Positions 48,685 through 57,517 of a DNA stretch of 64,000 nucleotides are shown piece by piece; the first letter of the stretch is position 1; each line of letters starts with the position of its first letter. Under the pieces are notes generated by a model. The model did not search any database, was not told the origin of the DNA, and saw nothing but the letters and a program-made list of their open reading frames with translations. Position numbers and translations under genes: made by a program. Source of the stretch: RYN-230 sp963720645 (GTDB lineage: Bacteria > Actinomycetota > Actinomycetes > Streptosporangiales > Streptosporangiaceae); assembly GCA_963720645.1 (NCBI GenBank), contig CAVRFX010000006.1:307832-371831 (forward strand), in the 5' to 3' direction.

Positions 48685-49720
48685 CAACCGACAAGCCGAC
48701 GCAGCTGGGCATGATCGGGCTGGGCCGGATGGGCGCCAATCTGTCCCGGCGGCTGATGCGCGACGGCCACCGCTGTCGTCGCCTATGACCACACCCCGGC
48801 CCACGTCAAGCAGCTCGAGGGCGAGGGCGCGGCCGGCGCGACGACGCTGCCGGAGTTCGTGGCCAAGCTGGAGAAGCCCCGGGCGGCGTGGCTGATGCTG
48901 CCCGCGGCGGTCACCGGGCTCGGTCCTCGAGCAGCTGGCCGGAGCTGCTCGAGCCGGGTGACATGGTGATCGACGGCGGGAACACCTACTACCGGGACGA
49001 CATCGACCGGGCGAAGCGAGCTCGCGCCCAAGCAGCTGCACTACGTGGACGTCGGCACGTCCGGCGGGATGTTCGGCCTGGAGCGGGGCTTCTGCCTGAT
49101 GATCGGCGGCGAGGACGGGCCGGTGCAGCACCTGGACCCGATCTTCCGGAGCATCGCCCCCGGCGCCGGGACGGCGGATCCCACCCCGAGCCGGACCCGG
49201 ACCGGGAACCGCCCAGGACGGGTACCTGCACTGCGGGCCGAACGGCGCCGGTCACTTCGTCAAGATGGTCCACAACGGGATCGAGTACGGGATGATGGCC
49301 GCGATCGCCGAGGGGCTGTCCATCATCAAGCACGCCAACGTGGGCCAGGCGAAGATGCAGTCCGCGCGACGCGGAGACCACGCCGCTGCGTGACCCCGAG
49401 TACTACCAGTACGACATCGACGTGGCCGAGGTGGCCGAGGTGTGGCGGCGCGGGTCGGTCGTCAGTTCCTGGCTGATGGACCTGACCGCGGATGCGCTCG
49501 CCCGGTCACCCCAGCTGGACAACTTCGGCGGGCACGTCTCGGACTCCGGCGAGGGCCGGTGGACCGTGATCGCCTCGATCGACGAGGGGGTGCCCGCCCC
49601 GGTCATCACGGCCGCGCTGATCGAGCGGTTCGAGTCGCGCGGCCTCGGCGAGTTCAGCCACAAGCTGCTGTCCGCACTGCGCAGCGAGTTCGGCGGTCAC
49701 GCCGAGAAGGAGACCGATAA
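48681..49720 (+). CDS. gnd: 6-phosphogluconate dehydrogenase, GndA type (several frameshifts)
   Basis: Oxidative decarboxylation of 6-phosphogluconate to ribulose 5-phosphate. Recognised blocks: QLGMIGLGRMGANLSRRLMR (NAD(P) site), AYDHTPAHVKQLEGEGA, DMVIDGGNTYYRDDIDRAKR, LHYVDVGTSGGMFGLERGFC, CGPNGAGHFVKMVHNGIEYG (catalytic Lys/Asn), WRRGSVVSSWLMDLTADALA, FGGHVSDSGEGRWTVIASID and LLSALRSEFGGHAEKE. At least four frame changes (near 48775, 48925, 49020, 49200) and probably one more at the end, since the frame of the last block has no stop until 50906; TAA at 49718 in the neighbouring frame is the likely stop. The short form (about 340 aa) is the GndA-like class. Translationally coupled to pgi. 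Confidence 0.88.
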
Positions 49721-49799
49721 CTCCGGCGCCAAGCCGGCCGACCAGCGGCGGGCTGACCGGCGCGCGGGACCGGCCGGCTGCCTCGCGCCAGGAAGGCGG

Positions 49800-50747
49800 T
49801 CAGCCAGCCCCGGCCCGGGCGGGGACCGGGACGCGTTCCAGGTCGCGGGCCAGCACCACCTCGCCGCCGAAGGCGCTGGCCGCCTCGCCGGCCAGGCGCT
49901 GCCCGCCGGCCGCGTCGTAGCGCTGGGAGAAGTGCGTGAGCACGAGCAGCCGGGCTCCCGCCGCCGCGGCGATGCGGCCCGCCTGGCTGGCGGTCAGGTG
50001 CCCGTACTCGCGGGCCAGCGACGCCTCGGACTCCGCGAACGTGGACTCGCAGACCAGCATGTCGGCCTGGTCGGCCAGCGCGAACGCCGCATCGCACAGC
50101 CGGGTGTCCATGATGAACGCGAAGCGCTGGCCGCGTCGCGGCTCGCTGGCTTCCTCCAGCGTGACCGGCCGGCCGTCAGCTACCAGGCTGCCTTCGCGCT
50201 GCAGCCGGCCGATATCCGGCCCGGTGATGCCCAGCGCGGCCAGCCGCTCCGGCAGCATCCGGCGGCCGTCTGGTTCCTCGAGCCGGTAGCCGAAGGTGGG
50301 TGCGCTGTGCGACAGCGGCCGCGCTTCCAGCCGGAAGGCCGGTGCAGCGGCCAGCTCGATCGCCGCGGCCGCAGAGCCGTCCTGGGCGATGGGGCACTCA
50401 CGGAGGTTGAGCACGTCCCGGAACAGCGCCGCGTGCCGGAGCCGGTCGAAGACGGGCTGGCTCTGCCCCGGGTAGTACACCTCCACCGTGTGCGGCACCT
50501 GGTCCAGGGACATCCGCTGCAGCACCCCCGGCAGGCCGAGGCAGTGGTCGCCGTGGAAGTGGGTGATGAAGATCCGGGTGATCTGGCTCGCCGTCACCCC
50601 GGCGAACAGCATCTGCCGCTGCGTCCCCTCCCCCGGGTCGAACAGCAGCCCCTCGGATTCCCAGCGCAGCAGGTAGCCATTGTGGTTGCGGGTGCGGGTC
50701 GGCGCCTGGCTCGCCGTGCCGAGGACCACCAGCTCACGGTTGGACAC
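49800..50747 (-). CDS. rnz: Ribonuclease Z, 315 aa
   Basis: Zinc-dependent endonuclease (tRNase Z) that matures tRNA 3' ends. It is an MBL-fold protein with THFHGDHCLGLPG (His63, His65, Asp67, His68), FDPGEGTQRQMLFAG (about 36-50), HSAPTFGYRLEEPDGRR (the family's mid motif), FIMDTRLCDAAFALADQADM (Asp ligand) and LTHFSQRYD near the end. Normal length. It is convergent with gnd. Confidence 0.92.
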   Translation of the reverse strand: MSNRELVVLGTASQAPTRTRNHNGYLLRWESEGLLFDPGEGTQRQMLFAGVTASQITRIFITHFHGDHCLGLPGVLQRMSLDQVPHTVEVYYPGQSQPVFDRLRHAALFRDVLNLRECPIAQDGSAAAAIELAAAPAFRLEARPLSHSAPTFGYRLEEPDGRRMLPERLAALGITGPDIGRLQREGSLVADGRPVTLEEASEPRRGQRFAFIMDTRLCDAAFALADQADMLVCESTFAESEASLAREYGHLTASQAGRIAAAAGARLLVLTHFSQRYDAAGGQRLAGEAASAFGGEVVLARDLERVPVPARAGAG

Positions 50748-50854
50748 GGCACCCGACCCTACGCCGGGCCGGACGGCCGGCCCGCGCCGGGCGGGCTCAG
50801 GGCCCCGGCCGGGCGGGCCGCCGGGCCCCGGTCAGGGCCGGCCGCCGGGCCCGG

Positions 50855-53800
50855 TCAGCCCGCGCCGGGCGGGCTGCGGGTGACCCCGGTCAGCCCGAGC
50901 GTGTAGAGCGCGAGCAGGGTCGCGGCCGCAGCGCGGACCACCCAGCCGAGCACCACCACCCCGGCCTCGCCGCCGGTAGCCGGAACGTCGCACTGCCCTG
51001 CCGCGCTGCTGTTCAGGTTGATGACCGGAAACGCGAGCTCGATCGCGTACCCGATCCGGGCCGGGACGGAGCACTCCCGGGGAACGCGGGCCGGGCTCAC
51101 GGCGGCCGGCCGGGCGGTGGCCGTGGCCGTCGCGGAGGCCGGCACCGGGGCGGACGGCGAGACGGACGGGCTGGCCGCCACCGAGGGAGTGCCCGGCCCG
51201 GCCGGGGCCGCGGCCGCGGAGGCGGAGGGCGCCGCGGAGGCGGAGGGCGCCGCGGAGGCGGAGGGCACCGCTGAGGGGGCCCGGCTCGCCGCCGTGCTGG
51301 CGGCCGTCCCGGCGGCGGGTGCGGCCACGATGTACTTCTCCGGCCCCAGCCAGAAGATGGCGAGCAGGGCCGTGACGGTGAACAGCCCGGCCAGCCACAA
51401 GAACGCGTAGAAGCAGTGATAGCCGTACCCGGTCAGCCATTTGGCGCCGTGCTGGCCGAGCTTGCGTACCGGGCTGAGTGATCCGCGGTCGCGGACGTCA
51501 TCTCGCTGGGCGACGAGGATCTGGCGGGCCAGGTCGTCGTAGCCGGCCCCGCCGTACGCGGCGGCGAGAGCCTCATACGGCTGGGCCCGGTACCCGGCCG
51601 AGCATTCGCGGAGCCACCACAGCCACTGCGCGACGTGGGCGGCGCGCGGACCGGAGGACCGGCTCACCCGGCGGGAGATCCCGCGCGAGCGGGGCGGCCT
51701 CGGGCCCACGCGATCCACGTCCCCCAGCCCGGGCAGGCCGGTGTAGCTCAGCCCGTCCAGTTCCAGCAGGCCGTCCAGCAGGAACCCGTAACGCTGATCG
51801 CCGAACTGGAGGGTGCCGGCCTTGGTACGGGTCAGGTTGAGCGCCAGCAGGCGGGGGCTGTCCGTACCGGAGCCGGCCTGCCCGGCGGGATCCGGCGGGC
51901 CGCCGGCCGGGCTGACGAACCGTCCCGCGCACCGGAACTCCCGGCCGACGCTGGCGTCGGTGAAGCTGACCGAGCCTGCCAGGCCGGTGCCGACCGCGAC
52001 GAAGCCCTGATCCAGGAGCACATCCCCCTGGATCTGGGCGAAGTCCGCGACCAGGGCCGGCCCGGTCGCGTTGGCCAGCGTGGATCCGCTCAGGGACAGC
52101 TGGCCGTTGATGGTCGCCGCCGCGAGGCAGACCGCGCCGGCCGGGCCGGCCCTCATCGCCGTGAGCCCGTTACGGGCGTCCCCGCCGCAGGCCGCGTCGT
52201 TCTTGACGGTCAGGTAGTCGGCCAGCAGGGCGGGGCCGGTGTCGTTGCACAGGAACGCGTTGCGCAACGCCAGGCGGCCGCCGACCGTCGAGTTGCTGAG
52301 GCACACCGCCCCCAGTGACCCGTCCCCGCCGGCCGGCTCGCAGTCGCAGCCCCGCAGGATGGTCCCGATCGCGGTCAGGTCGGCGGGGCTGTGCTCCTCG
52401 AGCTCGTCACGGATCTGCTGGCCGGGCCGGCTGCCGGGTGCGTGCCCCCGGCGGACGTGCGCACCGTCCAGGGACAGCCTGCCGCTGACGGTGGCCCCGC
52501 GGACCAGGATTGTGCCCCGGCTGCCCGCACCGGCCGCCTCGAACCGGCGTCCGGACGCGGCGTCGGCCTCCAGCACCAGGTCACTGTGCACGGTCAGGCC
52601 ATCAGCCAGCAGGGCGGGCCCGGTGTGGTTCGTCAGCCGGGCGCCGTTGAGCAGCAGGTCGCCGCTGATGGTCGCCTCGGTCAGCCGGACGGCACCGGCC
52701 TCACCTTCGCCTTCGGCGCTGAACTCCTGATCGAGCCGGGCCCCGTCCCCGATCGTGACCAGGTCGGCCAGCAGGGCCGGCCCGGACTCGTTGACGAGGG
52801 TCGTCCCGCGCAGCGACAGCTGGCCGGTGACGGACGCCCCGGCCAGGCAGACCGCGCCGAGCGGGCCCGAGCCGGTCGCGGTCAGGCCCTCGTGACGGCT
52901 CTCGCAGGCTCCGGCATGACCCTGGACGGTCAGGTTCTCGGCCATCAGCGCGGACATCGTGCCGGCCACCAACTGGGCGTGCCGCAGCACGAGGTTGCCC
53001 CCGATCGTGCTGCCCGACAGGCAGACCGCGCCCACCGACCGGCGCCGGTGCGGCGGCGGGTCGTCCCCGGCCCATGGGGCGCCGTCCGCGCCCGGGCCCG
53101 GACCGCCTCGCCCGTCCGGGCCGGCGGCCGCTGCGGGACCCGCCTCCCCGGGGCCCGCCTCCCCCGGCCCGGATCGGACCTTCGCGCGTTCCAGCGACAG
53201 CTGGCCGGAGATGGCCCCGCCGCGCAGCAGCACGGTGCCCTGCCAGCCCCCGCCGGACGCCCAGAAGTCCCGTCCCGATGAGACGTCCCGGGTCAGGAGC
53301 AGGTCCCGGACACTGAGGCCGTCGGCGATCAGCGCCGGGCCGCTGCGGTTGGCCAGCCGGGCGCCACGCAGCATGAGATTGCCGCTGATCCTGGCTCCGG
53401 GCAACTGGACTGCGGCCTCACCGGCCGCGTGACCCGCGGCGTCGAGGCTGTCCATGAACGCCCCCACGCAGGTGCCGCCATCCCCCACGGACAGGCCCGG
53501 TGCGCGGACGGCCGGACCGGAGCGGTTGAGCAGCCGGGTACCGTCCAGCCTGAGCTCGCTGGCCACCTGGGCACCAGCCAGCTGGATCAGGCCTTCCGGG
53601 CGGCGGCCCTCGAGTTCACAGTCGCGGATCACCAGCGTCCCGACCCGGACCCGGTCGGCCGTGACCGCGGGCAGCACGCAGGTATCCAGGAAAAGCCAGG
53701 GAAGCTTCGCATCAGACACGCTCAGGGGCTTCTCGAAGCGGCATCCGGTAAACCGCAGCCCGACAGCGGATATAACGCCATCCAGGTTCAGATCGCCGCG

Positions 53801-54058
53801 AATCCAGGCGCCGCAGATCACCACCCCTCGGGGATCAATCAGTTGCGGTGGATCAGGCTTGTCAGCGCCGGTGAGGATATTCCGGATGCTGCTCGCGTCG
53901 AGCGAGCGGCCACGGCCAAGAATCCGGACCTGATCCAGGCCGAGCGGGTCGCGTTCGCGGCAATAATCTAGCCTTGCACCATGTCCGGCATAGCGGATTA
54001 ATGGATTGTTCCGTCCGGTCGCACGGATGGGGGAACGCCGACCCAGAAGGCTTAACAT
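50855..54058 (-). CDS. Giant repeat protein (bactofilin-like beta-helix) with C-terminal membrane domain, 1067 aa
   Basis: After about 60 residues comes a series of some fifteen imperfect repeats of 20-25 residues arranged in larger blocks of 45-70, each with the pattern GAVCLAGASVTGQLSLRGTT then LVNESGPALLADLVTIGDGA. The regular ISGxLxLxGAxL rhythm predicts a right-handed beta-helix. Residues about 800-880 hold RAQPYEALAAAYGGAGYDDL, typical of actinobacterial proteins of this type, then two membrane helices (FYAFLWLAGLFTVTALLAIF and VVVLGWVVRAAAATLLALYT) separated by a Pro/Ala/Ser linker containing PSASAAPSASAAPSASA. Some relatives are annotated as membrane-associated oxidoreductase, without evidence. 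No frame changes. Probably a membrane-attached scaffold facing the cytoplasm. Confidence 0.8.
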   Translation of the reverse strand: MLSLLGRRSPIRATGRNNPLIRYAGHGARLDYCRERDPLGLDQVRILGRGRSLDASSIRNILTGADKPDPPQLIDPRGVVICGAWIRGDLNLDGVISAVGLRFTGCRFEKPLSVSDAKLPWLFLDTCVLPAVTADRVRVGTLVIRDCELEGRRPEGLIQLAGAQVASELRLDGTRLLNRSGPAVRAPGLSVGDGGTCVGAFMDSLDAAGHAAGEAAVQLPGARISGNLMLRGARLANRSGPALIADGLSVRDLLLTRDVSSGRDFWASGGGWQGTVLLRGGAISGQLSLERAKVRSGPGEAGPGEAGPAAAAGPDGRGGPGPGADGAPWAGDDPPPHRRRSVGAVCLSGSTIGGNLVLRHAQLVAGTMSALMAENLTVQGHAGACESRHEGLTATGSGPLGAVCLAGASVTGQLSLRGTTLVNESGPALLADLVTIGDGARLDQEFSAEGEGEAGAVRLTEATISGDLLLNGARLTNHTGPALLADGLTVHSDLVLEADAASGRRFEAAGAGSRGTILVRGATVSGRLSLDGAHVRRGHAPGSRPGQQIRDELEEHSPADLTAIGTILRGCDCEPAGGDGSLGAVCLSNSTVGGRLALRNAFLCNDTGPALLADYLTVKNDAACGGDARNGLTAMRAGPAGAVCLAAATINGQLSLSGSTLANATGPALVADFAQIQGDVLLDQGFVAVGTGLAGSVSFTDASVGREFRCAGRFVSPAGGPPDPAGQAGSGTDSPRLLALNLTRTKAGTLQFGDQRYGFLLDGLLELDGLSYTGLPGLGDVDRVGPRPPRSRGISRRVSRSSGPRAAHVAQWLWWLRECSAGYRAQPYEALAAAYGGAGYDDLARQILVAQRDDVRDRGSLSPVRKLGQHGAKWLTGYGYHCFYAFLWLAGLFTVTALLAIFWLGPEKYIVAAPAAGTAASTAASRAPSAVPSASAAPSASAAPSASAAAAPAGPGTPSVAASPSVSPSAPVPASATATATARPAAVSPARVPRECSVPARIGYAIELAFPVINLNSSAAGQCDVPATGGEAGVVVLGWVVRAAAATLLALYTLGLTGVTRSPPGAG

Positions 54059-54118
54059 GAATTACACAATACAGAGGACGGCTGACCGCCGGTGGCAGTA
54101 AAGAACACTCGCCGGCTA

Positions 54119-54170
54119 CTTATTGCATAATAAGGGAGGCCAGCCTCTTATTAATTCCGGCATTACCGGA
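54119..54170. promoter_or_regulatory. Cluster of inverted repeats in AT-rich promoter
   Basis: CTTATT at 54119-54124 faces AATAAG at 54129-54134 (4-base gap); a third CTTATT stands at 54147-54152, and TCCGG/CCGGA (54156-54170) follows. CATAAT inside the first dyad fits a -10 box. The elements lie between the giant repeat gene and the GNAT remnant and could control either. Confidence 0.5.
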
Positions 54171-54211
54171 CTAACTGGCCGCAGGGCCGGTGGCGTGACA
54201 CCCTGTGCTCC

Positions 54212-54729
54212 GTGGCCATCTCGATCCCCGATCTCGAGCAGCGGGCGGCACTCGGCTGGCGGGCACCGCAGGAAGACCGGCTGGGCGACTGGCTGCTGCG
54301 CGCCGCGGACGGGTTCACCGGACGGGCGAACAGCGCCCTGGCCATCGGTGATCCCGGGCGGCCGCTGGACCGGGCCGCCGCGGCGGTGCGTGACTGGTAT
54401 CAGGCCCGCGGCCTGCCCGCCATGATCGCCGTTTCCCACCCGGTGGGCCCGCCGCAGGCGGCTCCGGTCGGCCGCTTCCTCGCCGGGCGCGGCTGGGGCG
54501 TGCGCTCCGGCGCCGCCACGGTCATGACCGCCCCCGCGGGGCGGATAACCGGCCTGGCCGGGCGGGTCCCGGATGCGCCGAGGCCGCCCGGGCGCTGTAC
54601 CGCCGGCTCGGATTCAGTGCGCATCACGACTGTCACTACCGCGTCGCCCCGGATCGCGCGCACGGCGGTCGTTTATCCCGGCTGTCCGGGGCAGAGGCTG
54701 CTGGGGTACCGATCACCGAACGCGAGTAA
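54212..54729 (+). pseudogene. GNAT acetyltransferase with internal deletion
   Basis: The N-terminal part (AISIPDLEQRAALGWRAPQE, DRLGDWLLRAADGFTGRANS, RFLAGRGWGVRSGAATVMTA) matches actinobacterial GNAT proteins of about 300 residues. It jumps near 54565 to the C-terminal signature EAARALYRRLGFSAHHDCHY in another frame, ending at TAA 54727-54729. The central acetyl-CoA-binding region (motif A) that should lie between is missing, at least 100 residues. Thus the gene is deleted and frameshifted, probably non-functional. Confidence 0.7.
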
Positions 54730-54740
54730 GAGGAGACGTC

Positions 54741-55109
54741 ATGACTGTCTCAGCCTTCCAGGACTATCCGCTGGCGGACCGGGACCGGGAATGGGACGGC
54801 GCAGCGGCGGAGAAGCGGATCCGGGAGTGGGCGGGCGCGGAGGATGAGCCGAACGCAAAATACCGGGACGCGCACGTCTGGTACGACGGGGAGAACCGGG
54901 ACAATTTCACCGCGTACAAGCTCCTGATCGCCGACGTCATCGACGGGAAAGTCCGGGCCGTGCCCCGGGGCATCATGGCCGCGGGAAACGTCATACAGGG
55001 CTCGCGAGGCGGAGTTGACCTGCCGAAGCAGGACATCGACCGCGTCAAGAGCCATCTCGGCAAGTACTACAAGAAGATGGGCGAGGACGCGCCGTGGGAA
55101 CGCGGCTAG
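54741..55109 (+). CDS. Phage-type small domain protein, 122 aa
   Basis: ATG at 54741 after a strong AGAGGAG. The protein has DREWDGAAAEKRIREWAGAE, NAKYRDAHVWYDGENRDNFT, AYKLLIADVIDGKVRAVPRG and GGVDLPKQDIDRVKSHLGKY. I recall this pattern as a domain found alone in actinobacteria and inside prophage capsid or prohead-protease-associated proteins (DUF6582-like; name not certain). It is cytoplasmic, with no catalytic motif. No other phage genes are nearby, so it is a domesticated or scattered copy. Confidence 0.7.
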   Translation: MTVSAFQDYPLADRDREWDGAAAEKRIREWAGAEDEPNAKYRDAHVWYDGENRDNFTAYKLLIADVIDGKVRAVPRGIMAAGNVIQGSRGGVDLPKQDIDRVKSHLGKYYKKMGEDAPWERG

Positions 55110-55197
55110 CACGTTTACCAGTGCTATTGGGGGCAGGGTTAGCAGTAACCAGCCCGAGCTGGCCTGCCGCGGCCGGCTGAGGAAGTGAGGTGGAACC

Positions 55198-55482
55198 ATG
55201 AACGGCGTCATCGTCGCCAACTGGCCCATCGCCCTGCTGATCGTGCTGGCCATCGTGGGCATCCCGCTGTGGATGACCCTCCGGCACCGGCACGCCGCGC
55301 CCGACTACCGCGAGGCCCGGGCGCACGACCGTGACACGCGGGCCGCCCCTGGCGAGACCGGGACAGCGATCAGCGACTATGTCCCGACGGAGCCGGTCGC
55401 AGCCATCGACGGGCTCACGATCGTCCGCAAGAGCGGGACCGCGGACGACGACCTGGCCGTGCCTGCCCAGCGGCACTGGTAA
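55198..55482 (+). CDS. Small single-pass membrane protein, 94 aa
   Basis: ATG at 55198 with GAGGTGGA upstream. One N-terminal helix (WPIALLIVLAIVGIPLWMTL) then RHRHAAPDYREARAHDRDTR and a polar tail. Paralogue of the protein at 1944. Of unknown function; the dibasic motif after the helix predicts an outside N-terminus and a cytoplasmic tail. It lies 88 bases behind the phage-type protein. Confidence 0.7.
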   Translation: MNGVIVANWPIALLIVLAIVGIPLWMTLRHRHAAPDYREARAHDRDTRAAPGETGTAISDYVPTEPVAAIDGLTIVRKSGTADDDLAVPAQRHW

Positions 55483-55490
55483 CGCTGCCG

Positions 55491-56045
55491 CTAGCCGGGG
55501 CCTGGCCCGGGGACGGGCAGCACGCCGGCCGCGTGCCGGCGGGCGAGTTCCCGGTAGATCTGCGGGTTGCGCGCGACCCACTGGCCCGCTCCCCCGGTGA
55601 CCGGCCCGACCACCCGGGCCGGCACGCCGGCGGCGAGCATGCCGTCGGGGATGTCCATCCCCGGGGGCACCGTGGCCCCGGCCGCCACCAGGGCCCGGGC
55701 TCCGACCAGGGCGCCGTCCAGCACGGTGGCGCCGTTGCCGACCAGCGCCTCGGAGTGCACCACGGCGCCGTGGACCACGCAGACGTGCCCGATGGTGGCG
55801 CCCTCGCCGACCTCGGTCACCGGGTCACGGCCGCCGTGCAGCACCGAGCCGTCCTGGACGTTGGCGCCGCGCCGTACCACGATCGGCCCGAAGTCGGCCC
55901 GGAGCACGGCGCCGTACCAGATGGAGGCCTCCGCCTCGACATGCACGTCGCCGACCAGGGTGGCGGTGGGGGCGATCCAGGCCTGCGGGCTCACGGTGGG
56001 CGCGCGGCCCTCAAATGAGAACAATGGCACCTGCCCATGATGCAC
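55491..56045 (-). CDS. Gamma-class carbonic anhydrase-like, left-handed beta-helix protein, 184 aa
   Basis: Hexapeptide-repeat protein of the gamma carbonic anhydrase/PaaY/CaiE group. The repeats (ATLVGDVHVEAEASIWYGAV, RRGANVQDGSVLHGGRDPVT) include the three zinc histidines of the family: His in SVLHGG (about 69), and IGHVCVVHG (about 87 and 92). A C-terminal helix (GAGQWVARNPQIYRELARRH) closes the trimer. It may hydrate CO2 or have an allied role. Divergent from the TetR gene. Confidence 0.88.
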   Translation of the reverse strand: MHHGQVPLFSFEGRAPTVSPQAWIAPTATLVGDVHVEAEASIWYGAVLRADFGPIVVRRGANVQDGSVLHGGRDPVTEVGEGATIGHVCVVHGAVVHSEALVGNGATVLDGALVGARALVAAGATVPPGMDIPDGMLAAGVPARVVGPVTGGAGQWVARNPQIYRELARRHAAGVLPVPGPGPG

Positions 56046-56150
56046 CGCGCCCGGCCCGGACCGCGGACACGGCGTAAGATTTCAGTTAGTCAGCCTGTCC
56101 AATGAAATTGACCGGCGTCCGGGGGGCGATGTGGCGACAGGGGCCGGGCC

Positions 56151-56864
56151 ATGAGTCCCCGGCGTTACGAGCTGGGCAGGCGTCAGGCGGTGATCGACGA
56201 GAGCCGCCGCCGGGTCCTGGACGCCGCCCGGGAACTCCTGGCCGAGCCGACCGGCTATCAGGCGTTCACCGTGGACGCGGTGGCCCGGCGGGCCGACGTG
56301 GCCCGGGCCACCGTGTACTACCAGTTCCGCTCGAAAACCGGGCTGCTTGAGGCACTCTGCGACGACCTGGCCGGAGCGGGCCAGATGAGTGATCTTCCCG
56401 GGGCCTTCGCCGAAGCGGACCCGCGCGCGGCGGTGCACCGGCTGATCGCGGTCTTCGCCCGGTTCTGGGCCGCGGACCGGGTGGCCATGCGCCGGCTCCG
56501 CGCGCTGGCTGCGCTCGATCCCGACGTGCACGCGGTGCTGGCCGCGCGGGACGATCGCCGCCGCCAGGGTCTGGAGGTCCTCATCGGCCGCCTCACGGCC
56601 GGCCCGCCAGGCGCCGGCCCGCCAGGCGCCGGCGGCGGCACCGGCGATGCGGCGCCGGAGCCGGACCTGCCCTGCGCCGGGCGGACCGTTAATGCGGCCC
56701 AGGACCTGCCGCCCGGGGACGCGGTCCGGGTTCTGCTGGCCCTCACCAGTTTCGAGAGCTTCGACACCATGGCCGGCCCGGACCGGCCGCTGGACACGGC
56801 CGTGCCGCTCGTGACCGAGCTGGCCGACGCCGTGCTCGGCCGGGTTCCGCGGCCCGGGAGGTAG
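56151..56864 (+). CDS. TetR-family regulator, 237 aa
   Basis: N-terminal helix-turn-helix: RRRVLDAARELLAEPTGYQA, FTVDAVARRADVARATVYYQ and FRSKTGLLEALCDDLAGAGQ. The ligand domain follows with a Gly/Pro-rich loop in the middle (GPPGAGPPGAGGGTG). Its target is not clear; the divergent carbonic anhydrase gene across 105 bases is a candidate. The ribosome site for the ATG at 56151 is weak. Confidence 0.85.
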   Translation: MSPRRYELGRRQAVIDESRRRVLDAARELLAEPTGYQAFTVDAVARRADVARATVYYQFRSKTGLLEALCDDLAGAGQMSDLPGAFAEADPRAAVHRLIAVFARFWAADRVAMRRLRALAALDPDVHAVLAARDDRRRQGLEVLIGRLTAGPPGAGPPGAGGGTGDAAPEPDLPCAGRTVNAAQDLPPGDAVRVLLALTSFESFDTMAGPDRPLDTAVPLVTELADAVLGRVPRPGR

Positions 56865-57152
56865 CCGGCCCGGCGATCACCAGCCCGGTACGGCTCACCT
56901 GCGGCGCGGGCTTCGTCCCGGCAGGTAGGCGACAGGGCGTTACCGGCCGCGCCGGATATCGGCGGCTTTAGCACCCGGCATATGACACGCCGTAAGCGAT
57001 TCCAGGGCGTCATTCCGGGTTCCCGCGTTCACGCCGAGTTACCTTAGGAATTGTGTTCGCCTACGCAGTTTCATCCTCGCCGGTGCAGCTTGTCCGATTC
57101 GGCGCCGCACGACGGCACTGGCTCACGGCGGCAACCCGCCCGCGGTGGTGAC

Positions 57153-57517
57153 ATGACATCTCCCGATGACGCCTGCAATCCCGGGACGCCCCGGCCAGGC
57201 CACGCAGGACCCGGGCGGGCCGGGCCCGGGCCGGCCGCCGGCGTACCGCGCCCGGGCGTCCGGCTCCGGACCATGCGGGCAGCGTGCTGTGCCGCCTGCT
57301 CATCGGCCACCCTGACGTCGTCAACATCGAGATCCTCGGCCAGACCGAGATCCTGGCCGGGATCACCTCATATTCGCTGGGTGTGCTGCTGCCCGGCGGC
57401 CGGGAGCTCTACATCGACGTGGAGGACGCCCCGGTGGTGCCGCCCGGCGCCGCCGGGCGTCCCGGCGCCGCCGCCCCGCCAGGTGCCGCGAGATCGTCTG
57501 GCGCCCCCGGACCGTGA
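57153..57517 (+). CDS. Hypothetical protein (probable frameshift near 57280)
   Basis: The convincing part is 57284-57517: third codon positions are nearly all G or C and it reads VLCRLLIGHPDVVNIEILGQ, TEILAGITSYSLGVLLPGG, ELYIDVEDAPVV, then a Gly/Ala/Pro tail. The N-terminus may come from the ATG at 57153 (TSPDDACNPGTPRPG) after one frame change. No family recognised. The 3' end overlaps the convergent DUF2127 gene by 109 bases. Confidence 0.4.

Noticed and set aside
49422..50906. Extension of gnd by about 400 codons
   Set aside because: After FGGHAEKE the reading is antisense to ribonuclease Z and low complexity; a missing stop through an indel is simpler.
54741..55109. Possible prophage
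   Set aside because: A single phage-like domain without integrase, capsid, tail or lysis genes nearby is not enough.
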